DNA of 64,000 bases from G963677085 sp963677085 (GTDB taxonomy: Bacteria; Planctomycetota; Planctomycetia; Pirellulales; Thermoguttaceae): NCBI GenBank assembly GCA_963677085.2, contig CAXXFH010000004.1:3038001-3102000 (forward strand). Reading direction: 5' to 3'. The notes below the pieces were generated by a model, which was given only the letters and a program-made list of their open reading frames with translations, was not told where the DNA came from and did not search any database. The translations under genes were made by a program, and so were the position numbers. Shown piece by piece: positions 17,922 to 27,420 of the stretch. Positions within the stretch are counted from its first letter, which is position 1; each line of letters starts with the position of its first letter.

Positions 17922-18076
17922 CGACGATCGTCGGGCTTTGGAAATTCGGCAGGAGAGGCCGTCCCGTACATGCGGGCATCGTACAATGACATCCCCAATT
18001 CGAATATTGGCGATTCTACCGTGACTGGCAAGGCAATGCCACGCAGTTGTCGACCTTGCGCACTTCGCGTCGCCCG

Positions 18077-18916
18077 TTACCCCTGCTTGGTCAGCAGTAC
18101 GCAGATGCCGCCGGCGCGGAGCATTTTGTGCATGCGGGTGAACCAGAGCTCCCGTTCCCATTGAAGCCCGATTTCCTCGCTCACCCGGCGCAGCTCGCGT
18201 CGGTTGTAGGTGCGGCAACACCACATACGACTGGTCATAGCCCCGGAGAAGTTGTCTTCGGTCGTCAGCAACAGCATCTTGGCGCCGGGCGTCATCACCC
18301 GGCACAATTCCGATAGGCCCAACCGGGCGTCGGGGAGGTGTTCCAGGACGTAGCCACAGGTGACGCCGTCGAAGAAGTCGTCGGGAAAGGGCAAACGCGT
18401 CAGGTCGGCGGCGATGAAGTGCGGTCGAGGGTTCTTAATCCGATTGCGTGCCCGACGAAGCATCTCCGGCGACAGATCCGTGCAGTACAATTCCGTTGCC
18501 GGGTCGGCATACTTGATCAGGTGCCGGGCGATCTGTCCGGCCCCGCTGCCGACGTCGAGAATGCGGCGCATCCCGGCCAGCGGGAAGCGGCCCTTGGAAA
18601 AGAGTCGCTCGCCCAACGGTGTGTGGAGCGAGATCATGCTGCATGCGGCCAGCATGGCACCCTGAGGACCGTCGTAGACGTCGCGCACCTTCGCCCGATA
18701 CTCATCGTAGCTCACGCGATTGATAATCGAGTGTTCGATGAGGCGGTTGATTACATTGCGTCGTTTGCTGGGTGTCTGGTGGCGGCCTTTACGTCCCATG
18801 ACGGGGCGATTAGTGGAACCGGTCGTCACTGCGTGCTTCCCCTGGAGACTATTGACACGTGTAAAGAAACGGCTTTCCGCAGTCTTCCTGCCCGATAAAA
18901 GGAGGTCGCAGAACAC
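18077..18916 (-). CDS. Class I SAM-dependent methyltransferase
   Basis: A methyltransferase of the Methyltransf_11 type, up to 279 residues. SAM motif I is ILDVGSGAGQIARHL, with the acidic residue of motif II in YCTDLSPEML and the post-motif VTCGYVLEHLPDARLGL typical of UbiE/COQ5-like enzymes. The start is uncertain: 18916 gives a poorly conserved-looking N-terminus, while an ATG at 18799 (MGRKGRHQ) is equally possible. It is followed on the same strand by the XylR-type regulator, but nothing links the two functionally. The substrate is unknown; a lipid or quinone is typical of the group. Confidence 0.85.
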   Translation of the reverse strand: MFCDLLLSGRKTAESRFFTRVNSLQGKHAVTTGSTNRPVMGRKGRHQTPSKRRNVINRLIEHSIINRVSYDEYRAKVRDVYDGPQGAMLAACSMISLHTPLGERLFSKGRFPLAGMRRILDVGSGAGQIARHLIKYADPATELYCTDLSPEMLRRARNRIKNPRPHFIAADLTRLPFPDDFFDGVTCGYVLEHLPDARLGLSELCRVMTPGAKMLLLTTEDNFSGAMTSRMWCCRTYNRRELRRVSEEIGLQWERELWFTRMHKMLRAGGICVLLTKQG

Positions 18917-19175
18917 GGCCCGGCAGATTGCCGAGTAATTTCTTCACATGGATATTCGTCGCGCTTTGTCAATTCTTGCATGACAAGGTTCAGATGCCAT
19001 GCTCACGGTTTGACAAAGCACCAGCCGAGTTTTCTCACCGCGTTTCCCTGCTGCGCATACCACCAACCCCCTTGGGCTGCACGATTTCGCCGGGACCATT
19101 CGTGGCGAAGATCGTCGAACCAAGGGAAACCGTTGTCGCAATATCACGACAATGTAAAGTGGCCTATGCCCGCCG

Positions 19176-21179
19176 CTAAAGACTTACACGACGATTATAG
19201 ATATACCACTCTAACAAAAGAATCGCTAGTCCCGCCAGTAGAATCCACCGCCAGGTTTCCTGGCGCGCGACGTCGCGATGCGACTGACCCGTAACCTCCA
19301 CGTGACCGATTTTGATTACCGGTTCTGCCTGGGGTGGGATGTTGCTTTCGGTTGGGTCGAAAAGATTGACCGCGAAACGTCTTAATAGCTTCCCGTCGGC
19401 CTCGACCTCGTATACCCCCAACTCGTCGGTGTTTGTGAAGTCGAGCTTGGCCGAGGCATCGGCCTTGTCCTTGGTGATATCCCCCGAGGGGCTTTTTACG
19501 GATATTTTTCCCCCAGGCGCGGGGGCTTCGATGTCGATGGGCTGTCCCGGGCGAACGCTACCAGTCCGCACGGCATCGCGACTGCCCCCGAGGTAGTCGA
19601 GCAGATTGAGGACGAACACCGGAAAACTCGCCCTTTTATGCCAGTTGCTACCCACAAAAACACCGGAGTTCCCTTGCTCGTCTTTGTCTTGATAGACGAT
19701 CCGGAACCCGAGCACGGCGTCTTCGAAGCTCTCGCGTGGGGCGATGGCCAGCACCGGTCCGGCGTCGCTGTCGATCAGCGTGGTGCCTGCCCGGGGAACC
19801 ACCAACGGCGTGGTCTCTTCGAGGATCACGTCGCCCAGGTCGATCCACTGCATCAGGGGGTGCGCGGCCTCGATGTCGATCACCTGGGGCATTGCCACCT
19901 GGCCGTTAGCCGCCCAGTCTTTGCCCGGCGGCAATTGGCCGATGAACAGCGTGTTGGCCGGCGGCATCGACTTCGGACGACAGCGATCGTAGATCACCAG
20001 ATCGAACGCCCGGCCTGCGGTCGCCCGGGCGTATTGGTCTGTGGCGAGGTAGTCTGGCCCCTTCACTTCCACGTTGGCATACTTCTGTGCCGCGTCGCTC
20101 TTTAGGGCAAACTCCAGCGGCTCGTTGCCCGGGGTGACCAACAACACGCTGGCCGGCCGCGGCGGAGTGACTACGGCGTAGGCCTCGTCGTCGACCCGAA
20201 GGTTGTCGCTCGTTGAAGCCGCCAGGTGGAGCACGCCTTCGTCGAGTTCGCCCAGGTCGAATTTCACGCCCGCGTGCTGGCCGGCGGCGATCGAGACCGT
20301 GTCGGCGTTGATCAGGCGGCCGTCGAGCCGCAACTCGACCTCGACTTCGACGTCCTGCCGCCCGAAGTTCTCCAGTCGGGCGTAGGCTTGCGATTCGTAC
20401 GTTCGGGCTTCGTTGCGTCCGACGCTGAAGGCCACAATGCCCACGTTGGCCGCCTCAGGATCGCCGATCGGTTGAAAAATTGGCTTCAGGTAGCCCAACG
20501 AGAAGTCGGCCACGGGCGGAAATCGGCCGTCGCTGAAGATGTAAAGATCGGCCGGTAGTGATTCGGCCGAGTGGGGACCGGTGGCTTGCGGATCGTCGGT
20601 GCTTTGCGGCGACCCGCCAGGCTGGGCCAGTCCCGAGGCAACCTTCAACGCTTCGCCCAGGGCCGTGGGGCGTTGGGTAGGGGCAATGGCCTCGATCGCG
20701 CGATGCAACAGCCGTCGGTTGTCGGTAAACGGCTGTTCGACCTTAGCCGTGTCGGTGAAGCTGATGACCATGGCCACGTCGCCCGACTTCATTCGGTCGA
20801 CCATCTCGTTCGCCCGGCGTTTGGCGTCGTTTAGCCGCGTACCGGCGACGTCGGTCGCCTGCATGCTGGCCGAGGCGTCGACCATCACGATGAACCGATC
20901 GCCCTGCAACGTGGAGCCTCGCCAACTGGGCCGCAACAGGGCGATTGCTACGAGCAACAACAGCAGCAGTTGCAGGAGCAACAACAGGTTGCGCCGCAGA
21001 CGCTGCCAGATCGAGTTGACGTGCAGATCCTCGATCGATTTCAACCAAAGATACGTGCTAGGCACTTCGACCGGCTTACGCTTGAGCTTCAGAAAGTATA
21101 GCGCAACGATGGCCGGTGGTACGATCGCCAGGATCGTCCACTGCCACCAGGAGAGCGTATTAGCAAGACTTGGCCACAT
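19176..21179 (-). CDS. BatA-like VWA membrane protein
   Basis: A 667-residue protein with the BatA N-terminal double transmembrane hairpin: helix one around WTILAIVPPAIVALYFL, helix two around LLLLLQLLLLLLVAIALL. The VWA domain follows, with an intact MIDAS (Asp101-x-Ser103-x-Ser105 in VDASASM) that binds a divalent metal. A last helix (WRWILLAGLAILLLEWYIY) ends the chain, so the bulk lies outside the cytoplasm. It is the last gene of a MoxR-DUF58-VWA set. Such sets act as chaperone-like complexes for periplasmic or membrane targets; the target here is unknown. It lies 94 bp after the DUF58 stop. Confidence 0.9.
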   Translation of the reverse strand: MWPSLANTLSWWQWTILAIVPPAIVALYFLKLKRKPVEVPSTYLWLKSIEDLHVNSIWQRLRRNLLLLLQLLLLLLVAIALLRPSWRGSTLQGDRFIVMVDASASMQATDVAGTRLNDAKRRANEMVDRMKSGDVAMVISFTDTAKVEQPFTDNRRLLHRAIEAIAPTQRPTALGEALKVASGLAQPGGSPQSTDDPQATGPHSAESLPADLYIFSDGRFPPVADFSLGYLKPIFQPIGDPEAANVGIVAFSVGRNEARTYESQAYARLENFGRQDVEVEVELRLDGRLINADTVSIAAGQHAGVKFDLGELDEGVLHLAASTSDNLRVDDEAYAVVTPPRPASVLLVTPGNEPLEFALKSDAAQKYANVEVKGPDYLATDQYARATAGRAFDLVIYDRCRPKSMPPANTLFIGQLPPGKDWAANGQVAMPQVIDIEAAHPLMQWIDLGDVILEETTPLVVPRAGTTLIDSDAGPVLAIAPRESFEDAVLGFRIVYQDKDEQGNSGVFVGSNWHKRASFPVFVLNLLDYLGGSRDAVRTGSVRPGQPIDIEAPAPGGKISVKSPSGDITKDKADASAKLDFTNTDELGVYEVEADGKLLRRFAVNLFDPTESNIPPQAEPVIKIGHVEVTGQSHRDVARQETWRWILLAGLAILLLEWYIYNRRVSL

Positions 21180-21218
21180 GGGGCGGATAGTTGTTGGTGG
21201 TTAGTTGGTAGTTGGTAG

Positions 21219-21240
21219 AAAAGCCGCTTGCGGCTTCGTC
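21219..21240. repeat. AAAAGCCGCTTGCGGCTTCG palindrome
   Basis: A second copy of the palindrome seen at 3886-3901, in the spacer between the DUF58 and BatA-like genes. It is preceded by a GGTTAGTTGGTAGTTGGTAG low-complexity tract. Confidence 0.5.
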
Positions 21241-21273
21241 TCCGCTTTCAGCTTTCCGCTCTCCGCTTTTGCC

Positions 21274-22161
21274 TCACCTCACCAGCCCTCGCGTCCTCAA
21301 ATACCCGGTCATCAAATCCTCAACGCTCACTTCATTTCGCGCCATCAGATAGACCATGCCGCGTCGGGTGCAGAACTCTCGGGCTTGGTCCACAAACGTA
21401 GCCACCGTTTGTTTGTATCGTTTCAGTAACGGGCCGCTCACCGTGATTTCGGCCTCGTCACCGTCTTCGCAGTCGACCAGCCGCAGATCGCCCTGCAACT
21501 CGGGGTCGAGCTCCTCGGCCGACAACACGTGAATCACGTAAACGTCCATGTCCTGGGCCAGCAGATAACGCAGGGCCGGCTCGTAGCCCGTCTTGTCCAT
21601 TAGGTCGCTGATCAACACGACAACACCCTTACCCGAGTTGCGCAGACAGAACTCCCGCACGCCCTTGGTCAGCGTCACCGTAGGGCCGGGCTCGATTTGT
21701 TCGAGGTGGTCCAACATCCGCCACAAGCTGCGCCGGCCGCGAAAAACGGGCGCCGGGCCGCGCGATTGCTGGTCGAGTGTTTCGATCCGTACGCGATCAC
21801 CACGGATTAAGCCCACGAACCCCAACGCCGCGGCAAGTTGCGTGGCGTAGCGGAGTTTCGTCGGGTCGCCGAAGTCCATCGAGGCGCTGACGTCGACCAG
21901 GGCGTAGAAGTGCAGGTCTTCTTCCTCAAGAAACATCTTCAGGAACAGCTTTTCGAGTCGTGCGTAGGTGTTCCAGTCGACGAAGCGCAGGTCGTCGCCA
22001 GGCACGTAGTTGCGAAAATCGGCGAACTCAACGCTCTGCCCTTTACGCGGACTACGCCGCTCGCCCTTCATCCGTCCACGAAAAATCTTCCGACTAACCA
22101 ACTCCATCCGCTCGAGACGGGCGAGAAGTTCGGGACTAAGCAGGGGTGCGGCGGTGGACAT
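21274..22161 (-). CDS. DUF58 domain protein of the MoxR/VWA system
   Basis: A 295-residue cytoplasmic protein. The DUF58 hallmark RNYVPGDDLRFVDWNTYARLE-type segment is present at about residues 50-70 (FRNYVPGDDLRFVDW, then ARLEKLFLKMFLEEED). It is followed by a VWA-like fold with the MIDAS-type DVSASMDFG. DUF58 proteins are always found with MoxR AAA ATPases and are thought to pass substrates between the ATPase and VWA membrane proteins. In this window 781 bp separate it from the MoxR stop because a RAYT and its palindromes intervene, against 78-94 bp between the other operon members. Confidence 0.93.
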   Translation of the reverse strand: MSTAAPLLSPELLARLERMELVSRKIFRGRMKGERRSPRKGQSVEFADFRNYVPGDDLRFVDWNTYARLEKLFLKMFLEEEDLHFYALVDVSASMDFGDPTKLRYATQLAAALGFVGLIRGDRVRIETLDQQSRGPAPVFRGRRSLWRMLDHLEQIEPGPTVTLTKGVREFCLRNSGKGVVVLISDLMDKTGYEPALRYLLAQDMDVYVIHVLSAEELDPELQGDLRLVDCEDGDEAEITVSGPLLKRYKQTVATFVDQAREFCTRRGMVYLMARNEVSVEDLMTGYLRTRGLVR

Positions 22162-22233
22162 GGGATTTTGGAGTTCGGAGCTAGGTGTCAGGAGTTAAGG
22201 AGTTGGGTGTTCGAGCAGGAATGTCGTGGCGAT

Positions 22234-22283
22234 CTCGCCCCAAAGGGGTGGTGGGCAATAGCCCAGGGCGCAAGCCCTGGGAC
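22234..22283. repeat. REP-like element, left outer copy
   Basis: CCCCAAAGGGG (22238-22248), then GGGCAATAGC, then CCCAGGGC/GCCCTGGG (22262-22269 and 22274-22281). The mirrored counterpart on the other side of the transposase is 22855-22905. Confidence 0.85.
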
Positions 22284-22307
22284 GATCGTTCACCACCCTC
22301 TTTCGAA

Positions 22308-22325
22308 TAAGCCCCAACGGGGTGT
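22308..22325. repeat. REP-like element, left inner copy
   Basis: AAGCCCCAACGGGGTG, a short palindrome near the 3' end of the RAYT gene. Its mirrored counterpart is at 22814-22828 (GCCCCGCTGGGGCTT). Confidence 0.7.
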
Positions 22326-22343
22326 CAGGAATATTCATGCGAG

Positions 22344-22796
22344 TCAGTCCCAGACATAACGCTCATCGTACTCGATGCCGTGCCGATCCAGGAACGCCCG
22401 ATACTCTTCCTTAAACGAACGAACACGATGATGTTCTGCCTGCGTGCGGATGTATCGTGTAACACCCTCGATATTCGAATAACTTACGGCAAACGCACCG
22501 TATCCTGCTTGCCACGCAAATCCAGCCAGTTTTGAGTACGTACTATGGACCCATCCCGAGCTAACGCTCTTGATACCCCGCACAACATCGGCAACGGCCG
22601 ATTGTCTCGAAAGTGAAACCAGTAGATGAACATGATCGGGCATTCCCCCAGCCAACATGAGCACGTTGCCATCGCCTCGTAAAACGCCACCGATGTATCC
22701 ATGGAGGCGATCAGCCATCGTCGGATGGATTAGTGGTTCCCGATTCTTCGTGCTGAAGACGAGGTGAATAGGCAGGCAAGCGAAAGATTGCGGCAT
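22344..22796 (-). CDS. RAYT: REP-associated tyrosine (Y1 HUH) transposase
   Basis: A 150-residue single-strand transposase related to IS200/IS605 TnpA. The HUH metal site is H55-V-H57 (MPDHVHLLV); the catalytic tyrosine is Tyr115 with the Y-x3-Q arrangement (RYIRTQAEHH). I chose the ATG at 22796 (MPQSFACLPIHLVFSTKNRE) because GGAG lies ahead and the family begins here; the frame extends 13 residues further. RAYTs mobilise REP palindromes, and here matched mirrored palindromes flank the gene on both sides. It interrupts the spacing of the MoxR/DUF58 operon but no reading frame. Confidence 0.92.
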   Translation of the reverse strand: MPQSFACLPIHLVFSTKNREPLIHPTMADRLHGYIGGVLRGDGNVLMLAGGMPDHVHLLVSLSRQSAVADVVRGIKSVSSGWVHSTYSKLAGFAWQAGYGAFAVSYSNIEGVTRYIRTQAEHHRVRSFKEEYRAFLDRHGIEYDERYVWD

Positions 22797-22813
22797 GGCG
22801 TGATTCTCCGGGC

Positions 22814-22828
22814 GCCCCGCTGGGGCTT
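22814..22828. repeat. REP-like element, right inner copy
   Basis: GCCCC-GCT-GGGGC palindrome just upstream of the RAYT start, the inverted partner of 22308-22325. Confidence 0.7.
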
Positions 22829-22854
22829 GTGGCAAAAAAAACGTTGAAATCGCG

Positions 22855-22905
22855 GTCCAGGGGCTATCGCCCCTAGCTATTGCCCTGTGGCCCCTTTGGG
22901 GCCGA
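22855..22905. repeat. REP-like element, right outer copy
   Basis: GTCCAGGGGC-TATC-GCCCCT, then GCTATTGCCCTGTGG, then CCCCTTTGGGG. Read in reverse complement it aligns closely with 22234-22283: the CCCCAAAGGGG core, the GGGCAATAGC link and the second hairpin occur in the same order and spacing. Confidence 0.85.
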
Positions 22906-22942
22906 GTTCGCCCAAATCAACCCAAATTCCAAATCATAAATC

Positions 22943-23944
<1,002 letters not shown>

Positions 23945-24022
23945 GAGTTGTGTTCCCTGGATTGGTTTGCAGTAAGTGGCGATTCTGTTCCTTGGGAGGG
24001 CGAAGCCGCAAGTGGCTAGTCT

Positions 24023-27000
24023 CTACTCGCTCCCCTTCTTCCACGCCTTCTTTTTCGCTTTCAGCAGTCGTTCGGTGTAGCTTTCTTCCTCGGGTTTGTT
24101 TTCCATGGGCGTCGTGGTCGACGGCCGGGGTGCTTCGTGGATTGGGCGGTTGGGTTCTTCGAGTGTCCGATCAGTGGCCGGGCCCACGGCGGTTGGCTCG
24201 AATCGGGCTTCGGCCTTGCGCTGGTCGATCTGGCCGGAAACCTCGGCCTTACGGCTGCGGAGCCGCTCCATCGTGGGAAGGGCCTCCGGTGTGCGTTCGC
24301 GGCGCAACAAGCGATCGCGCGCCCAGCCAGTCCAGACGGGCACCCACGCGAAGCTCAACTGTACGCGGCGGAAGAACACGTCGAAGAAAAATAGCACGCT
24401 GCCCACCAGAATCACGAAGTACCAGATGTCCTGACTGCTGGTGGCCTTGGGAAGCTCGCCGTGGCGGAAGGGATTGAACTTCATCAACGGATCTTCGGCC
24501 ACCGGCTGCGACGGATCGGCTGAGGCCGCAACGTCGATCAACTGGCCCGGCTTGCCGCCGGCGGGTGTCATCTTAACGAGTTGTTCCAGTAGGGCGTCGT
24601 TGGGGGTTCGTATGCGGAACTCGTCGCTATACGGCACGTTGATGCCCGAGAGAATCGGCGCCAGGCCCGGCACGCCATGGCTGACGACCACGAAATAGCT
24701 GCCCGCTGCGATGGCCGGAAACTCTCCCACGTAGCGGCCCGGCGATACTTGTTCCATCGCGAAGGGAATCGGTTTCAGATCGGGACCCACTGCGCTGCCT
24801 GCCATGTTCAGGAAGTTCAAAAACTCATCGTCCTTGTCCAGCGCGGTCACCACAAGGCGGACCTTTTCGCTGCCGATGTCGGCGGCCACGGTGAACTTGC
24901 CCGAGTTGCCCGAGGGCCGCATCGACCACCGCACCATCTGGCCGAACAGCCGGTCGTAGGTGTCGGTCGACAGCCAGTCGGTAGTCCATCGGGCGCCGGC
25001 GTCGGTGGTAAACGCCACTGCTTTGCCCAGCCCGTAGGTCCAACTGGCCAGTACCGTGTTGTTTTGGCCCGACGGTTCCGGTGAGACGAGCGAGACCTCG
25101 ACCAGTGGGTTGTCTTTTTTGGTGGTCATCACGAAGCCGCGGATCGGTGGCAACGGGTCGTTCACGCCGCTGAGTATTTCGTGGGGGAAGGCGATTCGCG
25201 GCGCCACGGGATGTTTGTCCCAGATCAGCGGTCGGGCGACGCGACGGGCTTCTCGCATGAAAATTCTCGGCAAAATCTTGGGGTTTTTCACCCGATAGAA
25301 CTTTCCGCCGCCACTTTGGGCGATGTGGCTCATCAACGTCACGTCGGCATCCGGGCCGATCGCCACCGAAGAAATCGTGATGTTGTCTTTGCGGATTTGG
25401 GCGGCCAGCGCGCTGTAGCCTTGACCTTCGGTTTGACCGTCGCTGAGCACGATCATGTGTTTTGCGCCGGCAACCACCCCGCGCAACCCCCGATGTCCAA
25501 ATGTCATCCCGGGATACATGTTGGTTCCGCCGCCGGAGCCGATCTTTTGAATGCGGCGGATGATTTTTCCGCCCGAATCGACGCGCATCATGGGCACGTC
25601 CCAATTGGCGGCCGAGTCGAACGTCACGACGCCCACGAAGTCGCGGGCACCCAGCGTTTTCACGGCCGCGATTGCTGCAGCCTTGCACTGTTCGAGTTTC
25701 TCGCCCGACATCGACCCCGAACGGTCGATCACCAGCGCCAGGGCTCCCACGGGCACGACCTTGGCACTTTTGATCTGGAAGTCGACCGGCATCGCCTTTT
25801 CCAGTTCGGTGCCGACCCAGCCACCCGTACCGAAGCTGTTCGGTCCGCCGAGCACGACCAATCCGGCACCGAACTCCTGGGTATTGCGCACCAGCATGGC
25901 GATTTGGTCGTCGCTGAAGCTGGTCTGCTCGTCGGTCACACGCGGCACATTGGCCAGGATCACCGTATCAAAAGCCAACAGTTCGGCCAGCGAGTTGAAC
26001 AGTTGATCGGTTCGCTGCACGGTGACTTCGAGTCCCAGAGACTTCAGTCGTTCGGCTAAGTGCGAAAACTCGCCGGGATGTTCGCAATCTTCGATCAGCA
26101 ACACCCGACCCTTGCCGCGTACCTGGGTGAAGGCCGTCGCCCGATTGTTTTGCGGTATCAGGTCGTCGTCGGGATTGTCGGGAATGAATCGGGCTTCGTA
26201 GGTGTAGAAGTCGGGGGCGTCGATCCGTCGCGGCAGGCTGTAGACCTTTTTCCCGGGTGGAAGTTCCACCTTTTGTTCGGCAATCACCTCCGACTGGCCG
26301 TGGCGAAGCTGGGCGATGCGCAAACGCCCTGGCACCGGCTTGGGCGACGTATTGGTGGCCACCAATTTCATGTCGAAGGTTTGCCCTCGACGCACGTCGC
26401 TGGGGATCGCCAACCGGTCGAGGACGACCTCGCTACGGGTGTCGTAGCGGATGGGCATCACATCGATCCCGATTCCCGCGGCCAGCGCCGTTTTGGCTTG
26501 TTGCACGACACTGCCGAGGTTCTCGTTTCCGTCGCTGACCAGCACCACCCGCTTGGCTGCGTCCTCGGGAAACGACGCTTTGGCCAGCTTCAGCGCGCCG
26601 GCCAGATTGGTGTAGTGGGGATCGAGCAGGCTTTCGACGACGGGGGCCAACTGCACGTCGTCGTTGAACGGCGGAATCTCGATGGCCGCATCCCGACCGA
26701 ACACGATCACGCCCACGCGGTCTTCGTGTTCGCGATGCTTCAGCGTGGCCGCGTTGACGTAGTCGATCATCGCGCGGCGTTGCGCTTCGGGAATGCTCAG
26801 CGACTGGTCGAGCAGATAGATTACGGTGAGCCGGTCGCTGGTGCGGACCATTTGGATCTCGGCCAGAGCGAGCACGATCAGCAGGATGATTGTCGTACGA
26901 ATCGCTAGCACGATCCAGCGCCGCACCGGGCCCAACGGGCTGAGCTTGCGGTAGCTGAACCACCAAATGACCGGCAGCAGCAATAGCAGCAGCAGGTACC

Positions 27001-27034
27001 AGGGCGAAGCGAAGCTGACGTGGTAGTGCAACAC
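24023..27034 (-). CDS. Large membrane protein with two VWA domains and a GATase1-like domain
   Basis: A 1003-residue protein that opens the MoxR operon. Two N-terminal membrane helices (WYLLLLLLLPVIWWFSY; AIRTTIILLIVLALAEI) come first. A first VWA domain follows with MIDAS Asp76-x-Ser78-x-Ser80 (DQSLS). Then a beta-sandwich region, a class I glutamine-amidotransferase-like segment at about 308-410 (RVLLIEDCEHPGE, LVVLGGPNSFGTGG) and a second VWA domain with MIDAS Asp437-x-Ser439-x-Ser441 (DRSGS). A C-terminal helix near VILVGSVLFFFDVFF precedes a charged cytoplasmic tail. No nucleophile Cys is evident in the GATase-like part, so it is probably structural. This architecture is common next to MoxR in planctomycetes; its substrate is unknown. 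Confidence 0.9.
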   Translation of the reverse strand: MLHYHVSFASPWYLLLLLLLPVIWWFSYRKLSPLGPVRRWIVLAIRTTIILLIVLALAEIQMVRTSDRLTVIYLLDQSLSIPEAQRRAMIDYVNAATLKHREHEDRVGVIVFGRDAAIEIPPFNDDVQLAPVVESLLDPHYTNLAGALKLAKASFPEDAAKRVVLVSDGNENLGSVVQQAKTALAAGIGIDVMPIRYDTRSEVVLDRLAIPSDVRRGQTFDMKLVATNTSPKPVPGRLRIAQLRHGQSEVIAEQKVELPPGKKVYSLPRRIDAPDFYTYEARFIPDNPDDDLIPQNNRATAFTQVRGKGRVLLIEDCEHPGEFSHLAERLKSLGLEVTVQRTDQLFNSLAELLAFDTVILANVPRVTDEQTSFSDDQIAMLVRNTQEFGAGLVVLGGPNSFGTGGWVGTELEKAMPVDFQIKSAKVVPVGALALVIDRSGSMSGEKLEQCKAAAIAAVKTLGARDFVGVVTFDSAANWDVPMMRVDSGGKIIRRIQKIGSGGGTNMYPGMTFGHRGLRGVVAGAKHMIVLSDGQTEGQGYSALAAQIRKDNITISSVAIGPDADVTLMSHIAQSGGGKFYRVKNPKILPRIFMREARRVARPLIWDKHPVAPRIAFPHEILSGVNDPLPPIRGFVMTTKKDNPLVEVSLVSPEPSGQNNTVLASWTYGLGKAVAFTTDAGARWTTDWLSTDTYDRLFGQMVRWSMRPSGNSGKFTVAADIGSEKVRLVVTALDKDDEFLNFLNMAGSAVGPDLKPIPFAMEQVSPGRYVGEFPAIAAGSYFVVVSHGVPGLAPILSGINVPYSDEFRIRTPNDALLEQLVKMTPAGGKPGQLIDVAASADPSQPVAEDPLMKFNPFRHGELPKATSSQDIWYFVILVGSVLFFFDVFFRRVQLSFAWVPVWTGWARDRLLRRERTPEALPTMERLRSRKAEVSGQIDQRKAEARFEPTAVGPATDRTLEEPNRPIHEAPRPSTTTPMENKPEEESYTERLLKAKKKAWKKGSE

Positions 27035-27420
27035 GGGAAAAGGACGTGCTCGGTGTTGGTGATCCCGGCCGACTTCGGTGGCCAGTGCTTCGTCAATCTT
27101 GGGGCGACCTGGGTGCCACTGGCTGCTTGCCAGTCAGCGGCGAGCACGGACATACAAGCCGCCCGTGGCCCCCGACGCGCCATCTTAGATTTTTCGCAGC
27201 ATCAGGCTTTCGCAGGTCGTCCGGATTCGATAGGGGATGAGTTCCGTCGCAATAGCGAGCGTACCCGGTTTCCGAGAAAAACGCCAGGACCTCCCCCCTC
27301 TCATCGGGTGGTTTTTCTGGGCGAGGAATGCCCGCGCCCGGCGGGCTGGTGCAGGGTTTGCCCGGGTGGCGGGCAAGCCGCCACTTGCACCCGACTCATT
27401 TATCCACGATTGACGGAGCA
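27035..27420. other. Gene-free spacer with two dispersed repeats
   Basis: 386 bp between ispG and the double-VWA gene. It contains members of the TGCCACTGGC family at 27113-27172 and 27369-27391. No gene is supported. Confidence 0.6.
27113..27172. repeat. Dispersed intergenic palindromic repeat, close copy of 1018-1078
   Basis: GTGCCACTGGCTGCTTGCCAG, then GCACGGACATACAAGCCGCCCGTGGC. The order of elements is the same as at 1018-1078 with scattered changes. Confidence 0.65.

Noticed and set aside
16755..18305. 516-codon version of the XylR-type regulator
   Set aside because: The extra 128 residues overlap the methyltransferase gene and show no family similarity; the start at 17921 fits the usual XylR length.
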